Shown: positions 27,948 through 37,221, numbered from the stretch's first letter. The stretch: DNA of 64,000 bases from Lachnoclostridium phytofermentans (GCF_000733755.1 NZ_JPOF01000003.1:310001-374000); one strand, 5' to 3'. Notes: generated by a model from the sequence alone, not told the origin. A program made the numbers and translations.

Positions 27948-28474
27948 GATATTACTCCTTTTCATCTTAAAATGCTTAAAAATAAAATCCATTCGATTGG
28001 TATTACATAATTACTCTAATCAAATATACAAAAAATCTTTTTATTATACTCATCAGTTTTAGTACCTATTTATCTATTTGGATTTAAAATCTGTGTTTTA
28101 TAGTCATTATCTCTCTTTTATCTGGTATTAAATACTATATTATAGTTACAATTATCCCTCTAGTAGATCCATGTTTGGACTGTACTAGAGTTAATTATTC
28201 AGTTTTTTCTTCTCTCTCCCTTCCTGAGTCAATTTCGATAGAAATGTTTTTAACAAAAATATATGATAAAGCACTTTGTTACTTTCTTACACTCTTATAC
28301 ACTGTACTTAGAGAATTCTTGCGGTAGTATTTTCATTATTTATTCCGCATATTTAATATGTTGTCAATCTCAAACGAAAGAATGAACGCATTGGTGTTTG
28401 GTGGAACGCTATTATAAAATAAGATTTGACTATATAAATCCGAGATAGGAAATCCCCATATTTATCGAAAGACA
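27948..28474. other. gene-free region upstream of the NMO-family gene
   Basis: A minus-strand TATAAT (28043-28048) lies about 100 bp from the NMO start, with a poor -35 region. The rest is AT-rich with no convincing reading frame, conserved motif or strong structure. Confidence 0.5.
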
Positions 28475-28506
28475 CAAAAAAGCCCCCTGCAATGGTGCAG
28501 GTGGCT
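28475..28506 (-). terminator. terminator of HAD phosphatase gene
   Basis: AGCC and CTGCA pair with TGCAG and GGCT across a two-base internal loop (tetraloop ATGG), and the minus-strand transcript then runs into six U (28475-28480). Beside it at 28508-28524 is TTATTCATGACAAGGAA, an end fragment of the dispersed repeat in inverted orientation. Confidence 0.88.
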
Positions 28507-28567
28507 ATTATTCATGACAAGGAATTTGATTATGATATCTAAATTTCTTGATTTGTTAATTATATTA

Positions 28568-29224
28568 TTACATTAAATTAAGATAATCTATAATATCTTC
28601 TGGCTTTTCAGCTATATATTGAGCACCGCTGCGAACTAATTCATCTCTTGTTCGAAAGCCCCAATCAACTGCTAATAATCTTAATCCAGCATTTTTTGCA
28701 GTCTCCACATCTACTTCGGAATCACCGATATACAATACTTCCTCTGCACTACATCCTACTTCTTCAAGAGCAATATTTACAGTATCAGGAAATGGTTTTC
28801 TTCGGACCCCTTCCCGTTGTCCAACAGCAACATCAATGAATTTCGAAAAATATAACTGATTTAAATCTTTTACCGCTGCATCAAACTTATTCGATACAAT
28901 TGCTAGCTGATACCCTTGATTTTTAAGCTGCTCCAAAAGTGTAAGAATACCATCATAGGGTCTAGTCTTATGATTACAATTTTTAGCATAATGCATTTTA
29001 AAAAATTCTAAAATTTCTTTTGCTTGCTCATTCTCCAGTTGCCAAGGAACTGCCAATTCCATTAAGCGAGCTACCCCATTTCCAACAAACTTACGTACTT
29101 CATCTAAGCTTCTTTCAGGAAAACCATAAGCGGAAAGAGTCGCATTGACACTATCCTTAAGGTCATCTAATGTATTTAATAAAGTTCCATCTAGGTCAAA
29201 AATAACTGTCTTTATTTTCTGCAT
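28568..29224 (-). CDS. HAD-family phosphatase, phosphoglycolate phosphatase-like
   Basis: 218 residues with all HAD motifs: the nucleophile FDLDGTLLNT at 9-18, motif II IVSNKFD, a conserved Lys in GVRRKPFPD and the acidic motif YIGDSEVDVETAKNAG. The helical cap inserted between motifs I and II fits subfamily IA (Gph/PpaX). It probably removes phosphate from phosphoglycolate or another small phosphoester in the cytoplasm. It lies 35 bp downstream of the YbaK-like gene, so the two may be co-transcribed. Confidence 0.85.
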   Translation of the reverse strand: MQKIKTVIFDLDGTLLNTLDDLKDSVNATLSAYGFPERSLDEVRKFVGNGVARLMELAVPWQLENEQAKEILEFFKMHYAKNCNHKTRPYDGILTLLEQLKNQGYQLAIVSNKFDAAVKDLNQLYFSKFIDVAVGQREGVRRKPFPDTVNIALEEVGCSAEEVLYIGDSEVDVETAKNAGLRLLAVDWGFRTRDELVRSGAQYIAEKPEDIIDYLNLM

Positions 29225-29259
29225 ATTTTCCTCCTTACTAGTAATTACTAGCTAACTTC

Positions 29260-29730
29260 TTACTCCCAATTTTTACACACATCAACCCACTCTACGTAAA
29301 GAGAGAATTTTTCTAATTCTTCTAAGGTAAGGCCAATAGCGCTATTACTACTTCCACAAGCAGGATAAACTAGATCAAATCGTCGCAATGAATTGTCTAA
29401 ATATACTTTAACTCCATCTTTCACAGCAAAGGGACATACGCCTCCAATTGCATGCCCAACTAGATTCTCTACTTCATCCGGAGCAAGCATCTTAGCTTTC
29501 GTCTGAAACTTAGCCTTATATTTAGCATTATCTATCTTCGCATCTCCAGCTGCCACAATCAGGATAGCCTTTCCTTCTATCTTGAAAGACAATGTTTTTG
29601 CAATTCTTTCTGGTTCGCAGGAAAGCGCCATCGCTGCTAATTCTACTGTTGCACTAGAAACTTCAAATTCTTTCATTCGCTGATCTGCTTTCCATTGTTT
29701 TAAATATTCCCGAACTGTTTCAATCGCCAT
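29260..29730 (-). CDS. YbaK/EbsC-family aminoacyl-tRNA deacylase
   Basis: About 156 residues from the ATG at 29730, preceded by AGGAGG; a longer frame to 29811 adds an unlikely hydrophobic extension. YbaK-domain features are visible: the catalytic Lys in KTLSFK, AAGDAKIDNAKYKAKF, GHAIGGVCPFAVKDGVKVYLD, and a C-terminal GSSNSAIGLTLEEL. The protein hydrolyses mischarged aminoacyl-tRNA in trans (Cys-tRNA-Pro type). It precedes the HAD phosphatase gene in the same direction. Confidence 0.85.
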   Translation of the reverse strand: MAIETVREYLKQWKADQRMKEFEVSSATVELAAMALSCEPERIAKTLSFKIEGKAILIVAAGDAKIDNAKYKAKFQTKAKMLAPDEVENLVGHAIGGVCPFAVKDGVKVYLDNSLRRFDLVYPACGSSNSAIGLTLEELEKFSLYVEWVDVCKNWE

Positions 29731-29839
29731 ATTGTGCCTCCTAATTTCATCCCTGGTTTTAAATACTATTATTATAACAAGCTGTATTAAAAAATCAAAT
29801 ATGATAAGCATAGAATGTATACCAATTTAGTGATACATC

Positions 29840-29885
29840 AACAAGAAAAAGCACACTTCGCGAACTTTTCCTTGTCATAAATAAA
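29840..29885. repeat. dispersed 46-bp palindromic repeat, copy B
   Basis: A copy of the AACAAGAAAAAGCACGCTTC element, with ACACTTCGCG in the centre and CTTGTCATAAATAAA at the end. It directly abuts the terminator at 29882-29929 of the DUF2752 gene and lies upstream of the YbaK-like gene. Confidence 0.85.
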
Positions 29886-29929
29886 AAAAGAGTATAGTCT
29901 TATCGTATTAATAAATAAGACTATACTCT
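29882..29929 (-). terminator. terminator of the DUF4234/DUF2752 pair
   Basis: A perfect 15-bp stem AGAGTATAGTCTTAT with its complement and an 11-nt loop, followed on the minus strand by seven U. The U-tract merges into repeat copy B. Confidence 0.92.
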
Positions 29930-29950
29930 ATGATTATTCTTTAACCCCTG

Positions 29951-30322
29951 CTATATCATATTTCGATAAATTGTAAATCCAACTAAGATTACAATCGTTA
30001 GATAATACCAAATCGTCAGATACTTACCAGAAGCACATTTTCCATATCGAATATATCGAAATATTTGTACTATCCCAATGACCAAGTAGATTGGAAATAA
30101 GATAAATAGAGCTGGATTAAAATAAAATGCTTCCTTAAACTTAAAATTAATTAGTGATATACACATTCTAGTTATACCGCATCCAGGGCATAGAAAACCT
30201 GTTGTCTTATAATAGAGACACGGAATACCCAGACCAGTAATGCTATAGAATATGGCGTATATAAAACCTAAGAGAAGAATGCAACCTCCCACCTTAAGCA
30301 GTCGTATTGCTCTTTGTTTCAT
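29951..30322 (-). CDS. DUF2752 membrane protein
   Basis: 123 residues with three or four hydrophobic helices and the DUF2752 hallmark FLCPGCGITRMC (about 43-54). The function of this family is not known; members often sit beside small membrane proteins. It begins four bases after the stop of the DUF4234 gene, so the two form an operon. The paired cysteines could bind metal or be oxidised. No homologous neighbours hint at a pathway here. Confidence 0.8.
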   Translation of the reverse strand: MKQRAIRLLKVGGCILLLGFIYAIFYSITGLGIPCLYYKTTGFLCPGCGITRMCISLINFKFKEAFYFNPALFILFPIYLVIGIVQIFRYIRYGKCASGKYLTIWYYLTIVILVGFTIYRNMI

Positions 30323-30326
30323 ATAT

Positions 30327-30665
30327 CTAAGCTAACTTATTAAGCTCATTCTGTAGTAAAATATAATTGATAATTCCAGCACCTACAATAAAAAGAATAA
30401 GATATAGTACTCCACTATTATTGGAATATTGACCGCGTGCAGTTTTGATACGATCAAGCTTTTCTCCCATCTTGTAAGACCAATAAAATCCATACAAACC
30501 ACAGGTTACTATTGTTAAAATCAGTGCCATACCACCTGAAGTCTCAGGTGCCCCCAAAAGCTCATTTGCGTCATTCGTTAAACATACGAACCAGTAAAGA
30601 CCAAATAATCCGCATGTAACAATAGAAAGTATTACATATAAAGCGATGTTTTTACGTTGTATCAT
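30327..30665 (-). CDS. DUF4234 membrane protein
   Basis: 112 residues. Two similar hydrophobic hairpins carry the DUF4234 repeat IVTCGLFGLYWF and IVTCGLYGFYWSYKM, followed by a charged loop and a third helix pair (YLILFIVGAGIINYILLQNELN). The family is widespread in Firmicutes and of unknown function. It is upstream of the DUF2752 gene with a four-base gap. Start supported by GGGAGG. Confidence 0.8.
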   Translation of the reverse strand: MIQRKNIALYVILSIVTCGLFGLYWFVCLTNDANELLGAPETSGGMALILTIVTCGLYGFYWSYKMGEKLDRIKTARGQYSNNSGVLYLILFIVGAGIINYILLQNELNKLA

Positions 30666-30827
30666 TTATAACCTCCCATAAAATATTTATTAATATTATA
30701 TAATATTTTTCTAAATTCGTCTATTATTGATTTTATACTACAAATTTCCACTTTTTTTGTATCTAATAGACAAATTATATTATTTACAATATAAAATCTA
30801 TATAAAGAAATACGTCCTTCTATGTAT

Positions 30828-30867
30828 CTTATTACTGAATTTCTTTACTTATTACTGAATTTCTTGA
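30828..30867. repeat. 20-bp tandem duplication
   Basis: Two adjacent units, CTTATTACTGAATTTCTTTA and CTTATTACTGAATTTCTTGA, differ in one base. Probably slippage; no function is evident. Confidence 0.85.
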
Positions 30868-31003
30868 CTCCTTCCTTCATACCTATCTTTAAATAAAAAA
30901 TTTAGCTCCGTCCATAGTACGCCCCTTTTTTCTCTATTCACAAAGGCCCATCTATTTTAATATATATCTATTCGACATCTTTTTACATTTTTGTCATATT
31001 ATA

Positions 31004-31059
31004 TTGACGCATGCTTACTATTATGATAGTATATTTATATCAATACTATTGCAATAGTA
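31004..31059 (+). promoter_or_regulatory. promoter with two dyad operators of the BlaI-like repressor
   Basis: TTGACG (31004-31009), 17 bp, TAGTAT (31027-31032). Two 16-bp dyads overlap it: TACTATTATGATAGTA (31016-31031, imperfect centre) over the spacer and -10 box, and the perfect palindrome TACTATTGCAATAGTA (31044-31059) after the start point. The layout is classic autorepression by a BlaI/MecI dimer pair. Confidence 0.8.
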
Positions 31060-31074
31060 CAAAGGAGTATTTAC

Positions 31075-31434
31075 ATGTCTATAAAGTTATTTGATTCCGA
31101 ACTAAAGGTGATGAATTTGTTATGGGAACGAGGTGATATGACAGCGAAAGAATTGTCCGATTGTTTACTTGAAGATATTGGTTGGAATATCAATACTACT
31201 TATACTGTGATAAAAAAATGTATTCAAAAAGACGCCATTGAACGAATTGAACCAAATTTTCTATGTCATGCACTGATTTCTAAACATGAAATTCAAGAAC
31301 AGGAAACAAATGCTCTCATCGAGAAGCTTTTCAATGGCTCAAGTAACCTATTATTTGCAAACCTTTTACACAAAAAAAAGCTATCTGACCAACAACTCAA
31401 AAAGCTCTATGAGATTATACAAGAGAAGGAATAG
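31075..31434 (+). CDS. BlaI/MecI-family transcriptional repressor
   Basis: 119 residues. Winged-helix N-terminus (FDSELKVMNLLWERGDMTAKELSDCL, NTTYTVIKKCIQKDAIERIEPNF) and a C-terminal dimerisation helix region match BlaI/MecI repressors. Family members are inactivated by cleavage through a partner M56 metalloprotease, which is the next gene. Two matching 16-bp dyads cover its promoter. It starts with ATG after AAAGGAG. Confidence 0.9.
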   Translation: MSIKLFDSELKVMNLLWERGDMTAKELSDCLLEDIGWNINTTYTVIKKCIQKDAIERIEPNFLCHALISKHEIQEQETNALIEKLFNGSSNLLFANLLHKKKLSDQQLKKLYEIIQEKE

Positions 31435-31444
31435 GGATTTGCTC

Positions 31445-32476
31445 ATGAAATTTTTACAAATACAAATTCTAGGTGCAGAATTCATACTTGTTAACTTACT
31501 GGTACGAATCATAGCAAAGCGTATACTTCCAAAAAGATATATTGTTATCTTATGGGACTTTATTATGTTATCATTTCTGCTTCCATTATTATTTACCCTA
31601 AAGCCTTTTACGGACACGAACTATCTTAGTTCCTTAAGCACTACGATAACAACAGTAAACCATAATATTTCGGAAATCATGATGCGTTATCTGCCACCTC
31701 TTAGAGCTATCTGGTTCATTGGGACAGCATTTATTTTAATTCACTTTACTACGACATATTTAATTTCTATACATAAATTTAAAAAAGCCAATACCATTGC
31801 GGATTCCTTTATCATTGATTGGCTGTTATTACATAAAACAAAACGCAAAATCGAGGTACGTGAATCACAAGAAATCGATTCGCCATTAACTTTTGGTTTT
31901 CTACGCCCGATTATACTATTACCTGTGTCTTCTATGAAGGAAAATCAAAGCCATTTATCTTTAATTTTGCAGCATGAATATCTTCATATTCGACATTTTG
32001 ATGCAATTCGAAAGCTAGTAATGCTTGTTGTTGTATCACTCAACTGGTTTAATCCACTCGTTTGGATTATGTGTATAATGTATAATAAAGATATTGAATA
32101 TGCTTGCGATGAATCTGTAATTAAATCAAAGGGGGTAGATTTTAAAACGGAATATTCACTTATATTGGTTGATTCCGTAAAACGCATTCATAACCATGAT
32201 ATGTTAAATAGTTATTTTAGCAGAAATTCTATGGAAGAAAGGATATCATTGATTATGAAGCAAACTAAGAGATCATTCAGTTACAAACTTCTCTCACTTG
32301 CTATTTTAGCAAGCTTACTAGTGATAATGTTTACTGCCCAAAAGATAAACGCTAATTCAGCTGACCAGGGTTATATTGAAATTAATAATTTTCCAGCAGC
32401 AAGTCAGAATATACAAGATGCCTATACTGAAAAAGTGACTACTATAGAAGTTCCTTATTTACCAAATATAAATTAA
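31445..32476 (+). CDS. M56-family membrane metallopeptidase (BlaR1/MecR1-like signal transducer)
   Basis: About 343 residues from the ATG at 31445; an in-frame extension to 31286 overlaps the repressor gene in another frame and is rejected. Membrane helices near 5-25, 33-52 and 88-110 surround a cytoplasmic loop. The zinc motif H177-E-Y-L-H181 is present, with the downstream YACDESV acidic motif. A last helix near 280-300 is followed by only about 45 extracellular residues, so the penicillin-binding sensor of BlaR1 is absent. It should sense an extracellular signal and relieve repression by the BlaI-like protein. Confidence 0.87.
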   Translation: MKFLQIQILGAEFILVNLLVRIIAKRILPKRYIVILWDFIMLSFLLPLLFTLKPFTDTNYLSSLSTTITTVNHNISEIMMRYLPPLRAIWFIGTAFILIHFTTTYLISIHKFKKANTIADSFIIDWLLLHKTKRKIEVRESQEIDSPLTFGFLRPIILLPVSSMKENQSHLSLILQHEYLHIRHFDAIRKLVMLVVVSLNWFNPLVWIMCIMYNKDIEYACDESVIKSKGVDFKTEYSLILVDSVKRIHNHDMLNSYFSRNSMEERISLIMKQTKRSFSYKLLSLAILASLLVIMFTAQKINANSADQGYIEINNFPAASQNIQDAYTEKVTTIEVPYLPNIN

Positions 32477-32504
32477 CTTTCCTATAAGAAAGAGAGGATA
32501 CACT

Positions 32505-32993
32505 ATGAAAAAAATTATTTCATTTCTTTTGGTACTTGGATTATTAACTCTTACCATAGCTCCAAGTAATGTAAAAGCTGCATCTACTGAACCAGAAAAT
32601 ATGTTTCAAATTGGAGATTATGTATTTACAGTATCAACTAATATGAGCAATGGGCCAACTACTTTTTCTTCTACCCAAACTCATACCACAATTGTTAACA
32701 TAACCGATACCTCAGGAGGTTATATCGCTACAGTTTATATGACAACATCATGGATTTACGAAGATGGTTCTTATGTTAGATGCACAGCATGTCAAGCACC
32801 TACTTACAATCCAACCACATATAAGCTAACTTATGGAGAAGCAGCTTATTATACAGCCTCTGCCTCTTACACAACCGTATCAAGGCCTATGGTTTTTGCG
32901 ATTCCTCCAACTCAGATGCTTTTCTATGTGAACGTCACATGTGACACTTATGGGGAAATAACTGCTAGCGTAACCTCCAGCAGACCTTTCTAA
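32505..32993 (+). CDS. small secreted protein, unknown function
   Basis: 162 residues with a cleavable signal peptide (MKKIISFLLVLGLLTLTIAP, likely cleaved after VKAAS). The mature part is about 135 residues, rich in Thr, Ser and Tyr, beta-structured in character, with a possible disulfide (CTAC). No family recognised. It is the third gene of the BlaI/M56 operon, 28 bp behind the peptidase gene, so it is the likely regulated output, for example a secreted inhibitor, binding or immunity protein. A T-rich hairpin follows at 33085. Confidence 0.72.
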   Translation: MKKIISFLLVLGLLTLTIAPSNVKAASTEPENMFQIGDYVFTVSTNMSNGPTTFSSTQTHTTIVNITDTSGGYIATVYMTTSWIYEDGSYVRCTACQAPTYNPTTYKLTYGEAAYYTASASYTTVSRPMVFAIPPTQMLFYVNVTCDTYGEITASVTSSRPF

Positions 32994-33084
32994 GGAATAA
33001 TTATAATACATTATATTCTTTCGTTTCGTTGCAAGAGAATGTAACTAAAATTTTGGCCCCTTTTTTTATTTTTATATCAATATA

Positions 33085-33133
33085 GTAAAGCTCTATAATA
33101 TTGTAAAAGGTATTATAGAGCTTTACGTTTTTT
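33085..33133 (+). terminator. terminator after the BlaI/M56 operon
   Basis: A perfect 15-bp stem GTAAAGCTCTATAAT with its complement (33112-33126), a 12-nt loop and a plus-strand T-tract GTTTTTT. It lies 92 bp after the secreted-protein stop. Confidence 0.9.
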
Positions 33134-33459
33134 ATGTACTTAAACTATAAATTAGTTCCAGACAAATCAATCATATCCCATTCTTTTTTATCATGTTGAT
33201 GTATGATTTTTTACTTTTCCATTAGACACTCGTCAGCTTATAAAGTAAGCTCTCGTAGCGATTGCCAAGCTATCCGTTTAAAAGCTTCTTTACACTTAAT
33301 GTCATACTCTATAATACCTTTTCATATATCTTAAACCAGTCAAGACCATAGCAGCTAAGTCCATTTCATAGAGAACTATTATAAGGAAGGACAAATAGAA
33401 TCATACTCCGAAAAAGTTCTTGCATGGAATATAACTCAACTTGCCCTATATAATTCTAA
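33134..33459. other. gene-free stretch with possible coding remnants
   Basis: No intact reading frame. On the minus strand near 33310-33380 there is a short stretch reading MDLAAMVLTGLRYMKRYYRV before a stop, which may be the tail of a decayed gene, but I cannot assign it. Confidence 0.35.
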
Positions 33460-34017
33460 TTAACAAACATAGAATTGCCTAATTAATCCCTCAAACATAT
33501 AATCTGCCATTTTTAAAGCTTCTTCCTCAATTTCATCATATAGTGCTACATCCTCTGCATATTGGCCACCTAACCTTAAAACAGCTTCCTTTTCCGTCAT
33601 CTGAAGATGGCTATATAAGAAATCTCTCCATTCCTCAACATCCCAATATGGATTAATTGTAGCTAAAAAATTTGCTATCTCATCTGCATTTTCATACCAT
33701 TTTCGACGTGCTTCTTCCGCCGCCGCAGTATCTCCTTTTTTCGCAGCATTCACTAAATCAGCAGCAATGAGCAAATGTTGTGTAAATAGACCCTCAAACT
33801 CTAGCCCTATCTGTCTTCCATAAAAAAGCCTTAGTAGATTTCCAAAATCAGTTGGGTTTCTTAATAACCGTTTTGTTACAGCCTCTAGATCTCCCAAGGA
33901 AGCTGCTGTACTAATGATAAAAGAACGCGTCCAATGAACATGCTGTTCCCATAATTTCCGTAGCTCGTTTAAAAGATCTACCTGTTTTCTTGTGTATTCG
34001 TAGTTCATACAATCCAT
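33460..34017 (-). CDS. conserved hypothetical protein (clostridial helical protein)
   Basis: 185 residues, predicted all-helical and soluble, with no signal peptide or membrane segment. Notable blocks are LWEQHVHWTRSFIISTAASLGDLEAV, RLLRNPTDFGNLLR and INPYWDVEEWRDFLYSHLQMTEKEA. I recall similar proteins in Firmicutes as hypothetical, sometimes misnamed acetylglutamate kinase-like, so I assign no function. The start ATG has AGGAG seven bases upstream. Single gene flanked by the BlaI/M56 operon and the LRR protein gene. Confidence 0.75.
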   Translation of the reverse strand: MDCMNYEYTRKQVDLLNELRKLWEQHVHWTRSFIISTAASLGDLEAVTKRLLRNPTDFGNLLRLFYGRQIGLEFEGLFTQHLLIAADLVNAAKKGDTAAAEEARRKWYENADEIANFLATINPYWDVEEWRDFLYSHLQMTEKEAVLRLGGQYAEDVALYDEIEEEALKMADYMFEGLIRQFYVC

Positions 34018-34127
34018 AAAATAACTCCTACAAGAAGCTTTCTATAGTCTATTGTATGCAAGCATAAACTATGGGTTACATGTTATATAAATAAAAGTCT
34101 CTTCCTCAGTTTCATAGTATATCAGAA

Positions 34128-36083
34128 CTATTTCGCTTTATACTTATATCCGTTTAGATTTGCATATTGATTTCCATAAGATCCTTTTTTCGCTATTACC
34201 GTGTTACTGTCGTCTCTTCCCAAAGCAAAGATCTCAATATTCTTAATTTTATCAGGCAATGTAATTATCATATTCTTGTTATCAAAAGGTACCGCATAAT
34301 TACAAATCTTCGTTACCGTATTAGGTATAACTAAACTCTTAAGCTTTGCACAATAAGAAAATGCAGACTCACCAAGATAAGTAAGACCTTCCGGTAATGT
34401 TATTTTGGTAAGACCTGAGCAATTATAAAATGCACTTGCTTCTATTACTTTCACATTTTTGGGAACCTTAATCTCTTTTATCTCCCAGCAATCATTGAAA
34501 GCTTCTTCACCAATCGTTATTAAAGACGATGGTAACGTCACACTTTTTACTTTGTAGGAGACAGAGCCTCCACATACTTTTATAACACCATTTGGAACTT
34601 TTACATTCGTAACGGAATCTTTTACTTTTAGTAAATGGCGATTAACTACAACATATTCTTTTTCTTCGCTTAAATTCTCTATCCATGGAGTGGAGGTAAA
34701 TACATGCGAACCAATCTCCGTTACATTAGTAGAAAACGATACATTCTTTAGACTTTCACATCCAAAAAAAGCTCGATTTAAAATAGATGTCACTCCATCT
34801 GGTATACTAATTGTTTCAAGGTTTTTACAATGTACAAAACACTCCTCAGGTATCACATTAACAGAGTTTGGCCAATTAACTTTTTCTAAACCTACACACC
34901 ATGCAAATGCTTCTCTATCAATCTCTTTCACTGTATCAGGAATATTTATAATTTGTAAACCTGCATTGTCAAAAAAAGCTAACGCTGCAATGGTCTTAAC
35001 TTCACTTGGAATGGTAACTTCGCCATATGCATTCGAACTGATTAAAATTCCGTTTATGATAACAAATTCATTATCTTTTTCCATACGGTGTAACCAAGGA
35101 GTACGAGAAAACGCTGAACCACCAATCTCAGTCACAGTGCTAGGAATTACAATAGTATCTAATTTAAGACAACGTAAGAATGCAGCTTCTCCAATACTTA
35201 TTAATCCATCATTAAACTTAACTGATTTTAAGAGTTCACATCCTTCAAAAGCCTTAGCTTCTACTACTTTTAAACCCTTCCCAAAAGTAATCTTAGTCAG
35301 CTTATTACACAAACGGAACGCTTCTTCTTTAATTGAATGTACGGAATCCGGTATTACTACTTCTGTGACACGCTGGTTAGCACTAAATGCACACTCAGCA
35401 ATTATTGTCACATTCGATGGAATAATAACCTTACCTTTGGCACTTTCTCCATCAATCAATATATTATTAATAATTACGAAAGCATTTTTCTTCCTTTGCT
35501 CTTTCAGCCAAGGGGTATCTTCGAATGCTAAGCATCCAATGTCCGTAACGCTCTCAGGGATGCTTATTGTTTTTAAGTTGGCATATGCAAACGCTGCAGC
35601 CCGAATACTTGTAACTGGATAGCCATCAATCGTGCAAGGTATCGTGATACTTGTTAAGGATTTATCTGCTCCTTGGATACAAACTTCCTTATTTTCTATA
35701 TTATAGAGAAATTTTGATTTGTTCGTTGCTTCTTGAATCCTTATTGGAAATGTCATCGATTTTCCCGATATTCCATCCTTAACTGTTACTTTTACAGTGC
35801 CCGCCTTTTGTGGTTTAAAATATCCTGTTTTTTTATGAATCGTTGCCAAGTTAGGTTTATCCACTGAAAATGTAATATCGATTTTACTAGAATCGTATGA
35901 CTTTACTTTAAACGTATACGAATCATGAATACTGATTTGGCTCAATTGATTCGATACAAAAATTCCCTCTTGTTTTTCTTTTGCATCTACAATAACTATA
36001 TGAAACATTACGATACAAAACACCATTACTGCTACTATTGCAACAACCTTGTGAAATAAAATGTGTAACTTTTCTTTCAACAT
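34128..36083 (-). CDS. BspA-like leucine-rich-repeat (LRR_5) secreted protein
   Basis: About 651 residues from the ATG at 36083 (GGGGAG upstream). A membrane-anchoring or signal helix occupies 10-35, followed by a Big_2-like beta domain (about 45-120). About 20 LRR_5 repeats of the BspA/TpLRR type follow (units like VTEIGGSAFSRTPWL, KTISIPESVTDIGCLAFEDTPWL). The recurrent TPWL..FVIINNILI insert is usual for this family. There is no LPXTG or S-layer domain. Such proteins sit on the surface and bind host or substrate components. It is transcribed alone. Confidence 0.85.
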   Translation of the reverse strand: MLKEKLHILFHKVVAIVAVMVFCIVMFHIVIVDAKEKQEGIFVSNQLSQISIHDSYTFKVKSYDSSKIDITFSVDKPNLATIHKKTGYFKPQKAGTVKVTVKDGISGKSMTFPIRIQEATNKSKFLYNIENKEVCIQGADKSLTSITIPCTIDGYPVTSIRAAAFAYANLKTISIPESVTDIGCLAFEDTPWLKEQRKKNAFVIINNILIDGESAKGKVIIPSNVTIIAECAFSANQRVTEVVIPDSVHSIKEEAFRLCNKLTKITFGKGLKVVEAKAFEGCELLKSVKFNDGLISIGEAAFLRCLKLDTIVIPSTVTEIGGSAFSRTPWLHRMEKDNEFVIINGILISSNAYGEVTIPSEVKTIAALAFFDNAGLQIINIPDTVKEIDREAFAWCVGLEKVNWPNSVNVIPEECFVHCKNLETISIPDGVTSILNRAFFGCESLKNVSFSTNVTEIGSHVFTSTPWIENLSEEKEYVVVNRHLLKVKDSVTNVKVPNGVIKVCGGSVSYKVKSVTLPSSLITIGEEAFNDCWEIKEIKVPKNVKVIEASAFYNCSGLTKITLPEGLTYLGESAFSYCAKLKSLVIPNTVTKICNYAVPFDNKNMIITLPDKIKNIEIFALGRDDSNTVIAKKGSYGNQYANLNGYKYKAK

Positions 36084-36288
36084 ATTCTCTCCCCGTCCCT
36101 CTAGTCTGACTTTTGAAACCATTCCTGATAAGTTTCATTTGCATCCATTTTTATTCCCGCTTAAATCCATATTTTACCACTTTATTTCTTGCGAAGCAAG
36201 AATATATTTTGTTTTCTATGGTTTAGACTTTCATTTATAGATCGAATTCGCTATAATTGAACTTATCAAGGATGAGAGTGGTGTTACT

Positions 36289-37143
36289 ATGATCTATTTA
36301 GATTCTTTTACTTTTCCAGACGATGAGATGGAATTTGACTTCATTTTGTCTATTAAACGAAAATGTTATGATACATTTTATCCCTTTAAGATTTTATCAA
36401 GAAAAGAACTTCGCATCTTAAATTTTGAGCCCATCACAATTTTATATGGTGGTAATGGTTCAGGGAAAACAACTGCTTTAAATGTGATTTCTGAGAAATT
36501 ACACCTAAGCAGAGATTCTAGATTTAATCAATCTAACTTTTTTCCTGATTATATTAATCTATGTGATTATTCATTGCTACGTGAGCTTCCTACCCACAGT
36601 AGAACGATTACCAGTGATGATGTATTTGATTATATGCTTAATGTTCGCATGATGAATGAAGGTATCGATTCCAAAAGAGAGGACCTTTTTGAGGATTATT
36701 TAGAAGCAAAATATTCAACTTTTAAATTCAACTCCATGGCGGATTATGAACAGTTAAAAAAGGTAAATCAAGCAAGAAGCAAAACACAATCAAAATATGT
36801 AAGAAATAATCTTATGGAGAATATTAGAGAACATTCCAATGGAGAAAATGCATTTCAATATTTTCTTGAAAAGATTGGAGAAAATGGTTTATATCTTCTG
36901 GACGAGCCCGAAAATAGTCTGTCCCCAGAACGACAGATGGAATTAGTAAACTTCATCCAGGACTCTGTAAGATTTTTCGGCTGTCAATTTATAATCTCAA
37001 CTCACTCTCCTTTTTTATTAGGTATGAAAGATGTTAAGATTTATGATCTTGATGAAAGTCCAGTAAAGGTAAAACCTTGGACGAAACTAAAGAATATAAA
37101 AGTATATCATGAGTTTTTTGAAGCACATAGGAGTGAGTTTTAA
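36289..37143 (+). CDS. AAA/ABC-type ATPase (RecF/SMC-like, DUF-type single protein)
   Basis: 284 residues. Walker A GGNGSGKTT at 54-62, a signature-like region near ENSLSPERQ, Walker B LYLLDEPENSL at about 203-212 and an H-loop STHSPFLLGM near 240 show a complete ABC-type head. There is no transmembrane part and no coiled coil of SMC length. Such stand-alone ATPases are found in defence modules and as housekeeping proteins of unknown role. No partner nuclease or toxin is adjacent here, so no system is claimed. Confidence 0.8.
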   Translation: MIYLDSFTFPDDEMEFDFILSIKRKCYDTFYPFKILSRKELRILNFEPITILYGGNGSGKTTALNVISEKLHLSRDSRFNQSNFFPDYINLCDYSLLRELPTHSRTITSDDVFDYMLNVRMMNEGIDSKREDLFEDYLEAKYSTFKFNSMADYEQLKKVNQARSKTQSKYVRNNLMENIREHSNGENAFQYFLEKIGENGLYLLDEPENSLSPERQMELVNFIQDSVRFFGCQFIISTHSPFLLGMKDVKIYDLDESPVKVKPWTKLKNIKVYHEFFEAHRSEF

Positions 37144-37221
37144 CCCCATACTATCTTGTTTAAGAGTGCGCATCCCTCGGAGAGTTTTTGATTTATAGGA
37201 TATTGAACGCAATTTCCTATA

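Larger units (their letters stand above)
30666..31074. other. divergent intergenic region upstream of DUF4234 and blaI-like genes
   Basis: It holds a possible minus-strand promoter (TAGACG, 17 bp, TATAAT near 30700-30730), a 20-bp tandem duplication at 30828-30867 and the BlaI-type promoter/operators at 31004-31059. No gene is seen. Confidence 0.6.

Noticed and set aside
31286-31444. Longer start for the M56 peptidase
   Set aside because: The extension overlaps the repressor gene in another frame and lacks hydrophobic character; the ATG at 31445 begins the first membrane helix.
34690-35622. Long plus-strand frame of 310 codons
   Set aside because: It is antisense to the LRR protein gene, whose repeats and composition keep the opposite strand open. 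No ribosome site or family motif.
36289-37143. Anti-phage defence system around the stand-alone ATPase
   Set aside because: No partner nuclease, toxin, protease or HEPN-type gene is adjacent; the neighbours are an LRR protein and rubrerythrin.
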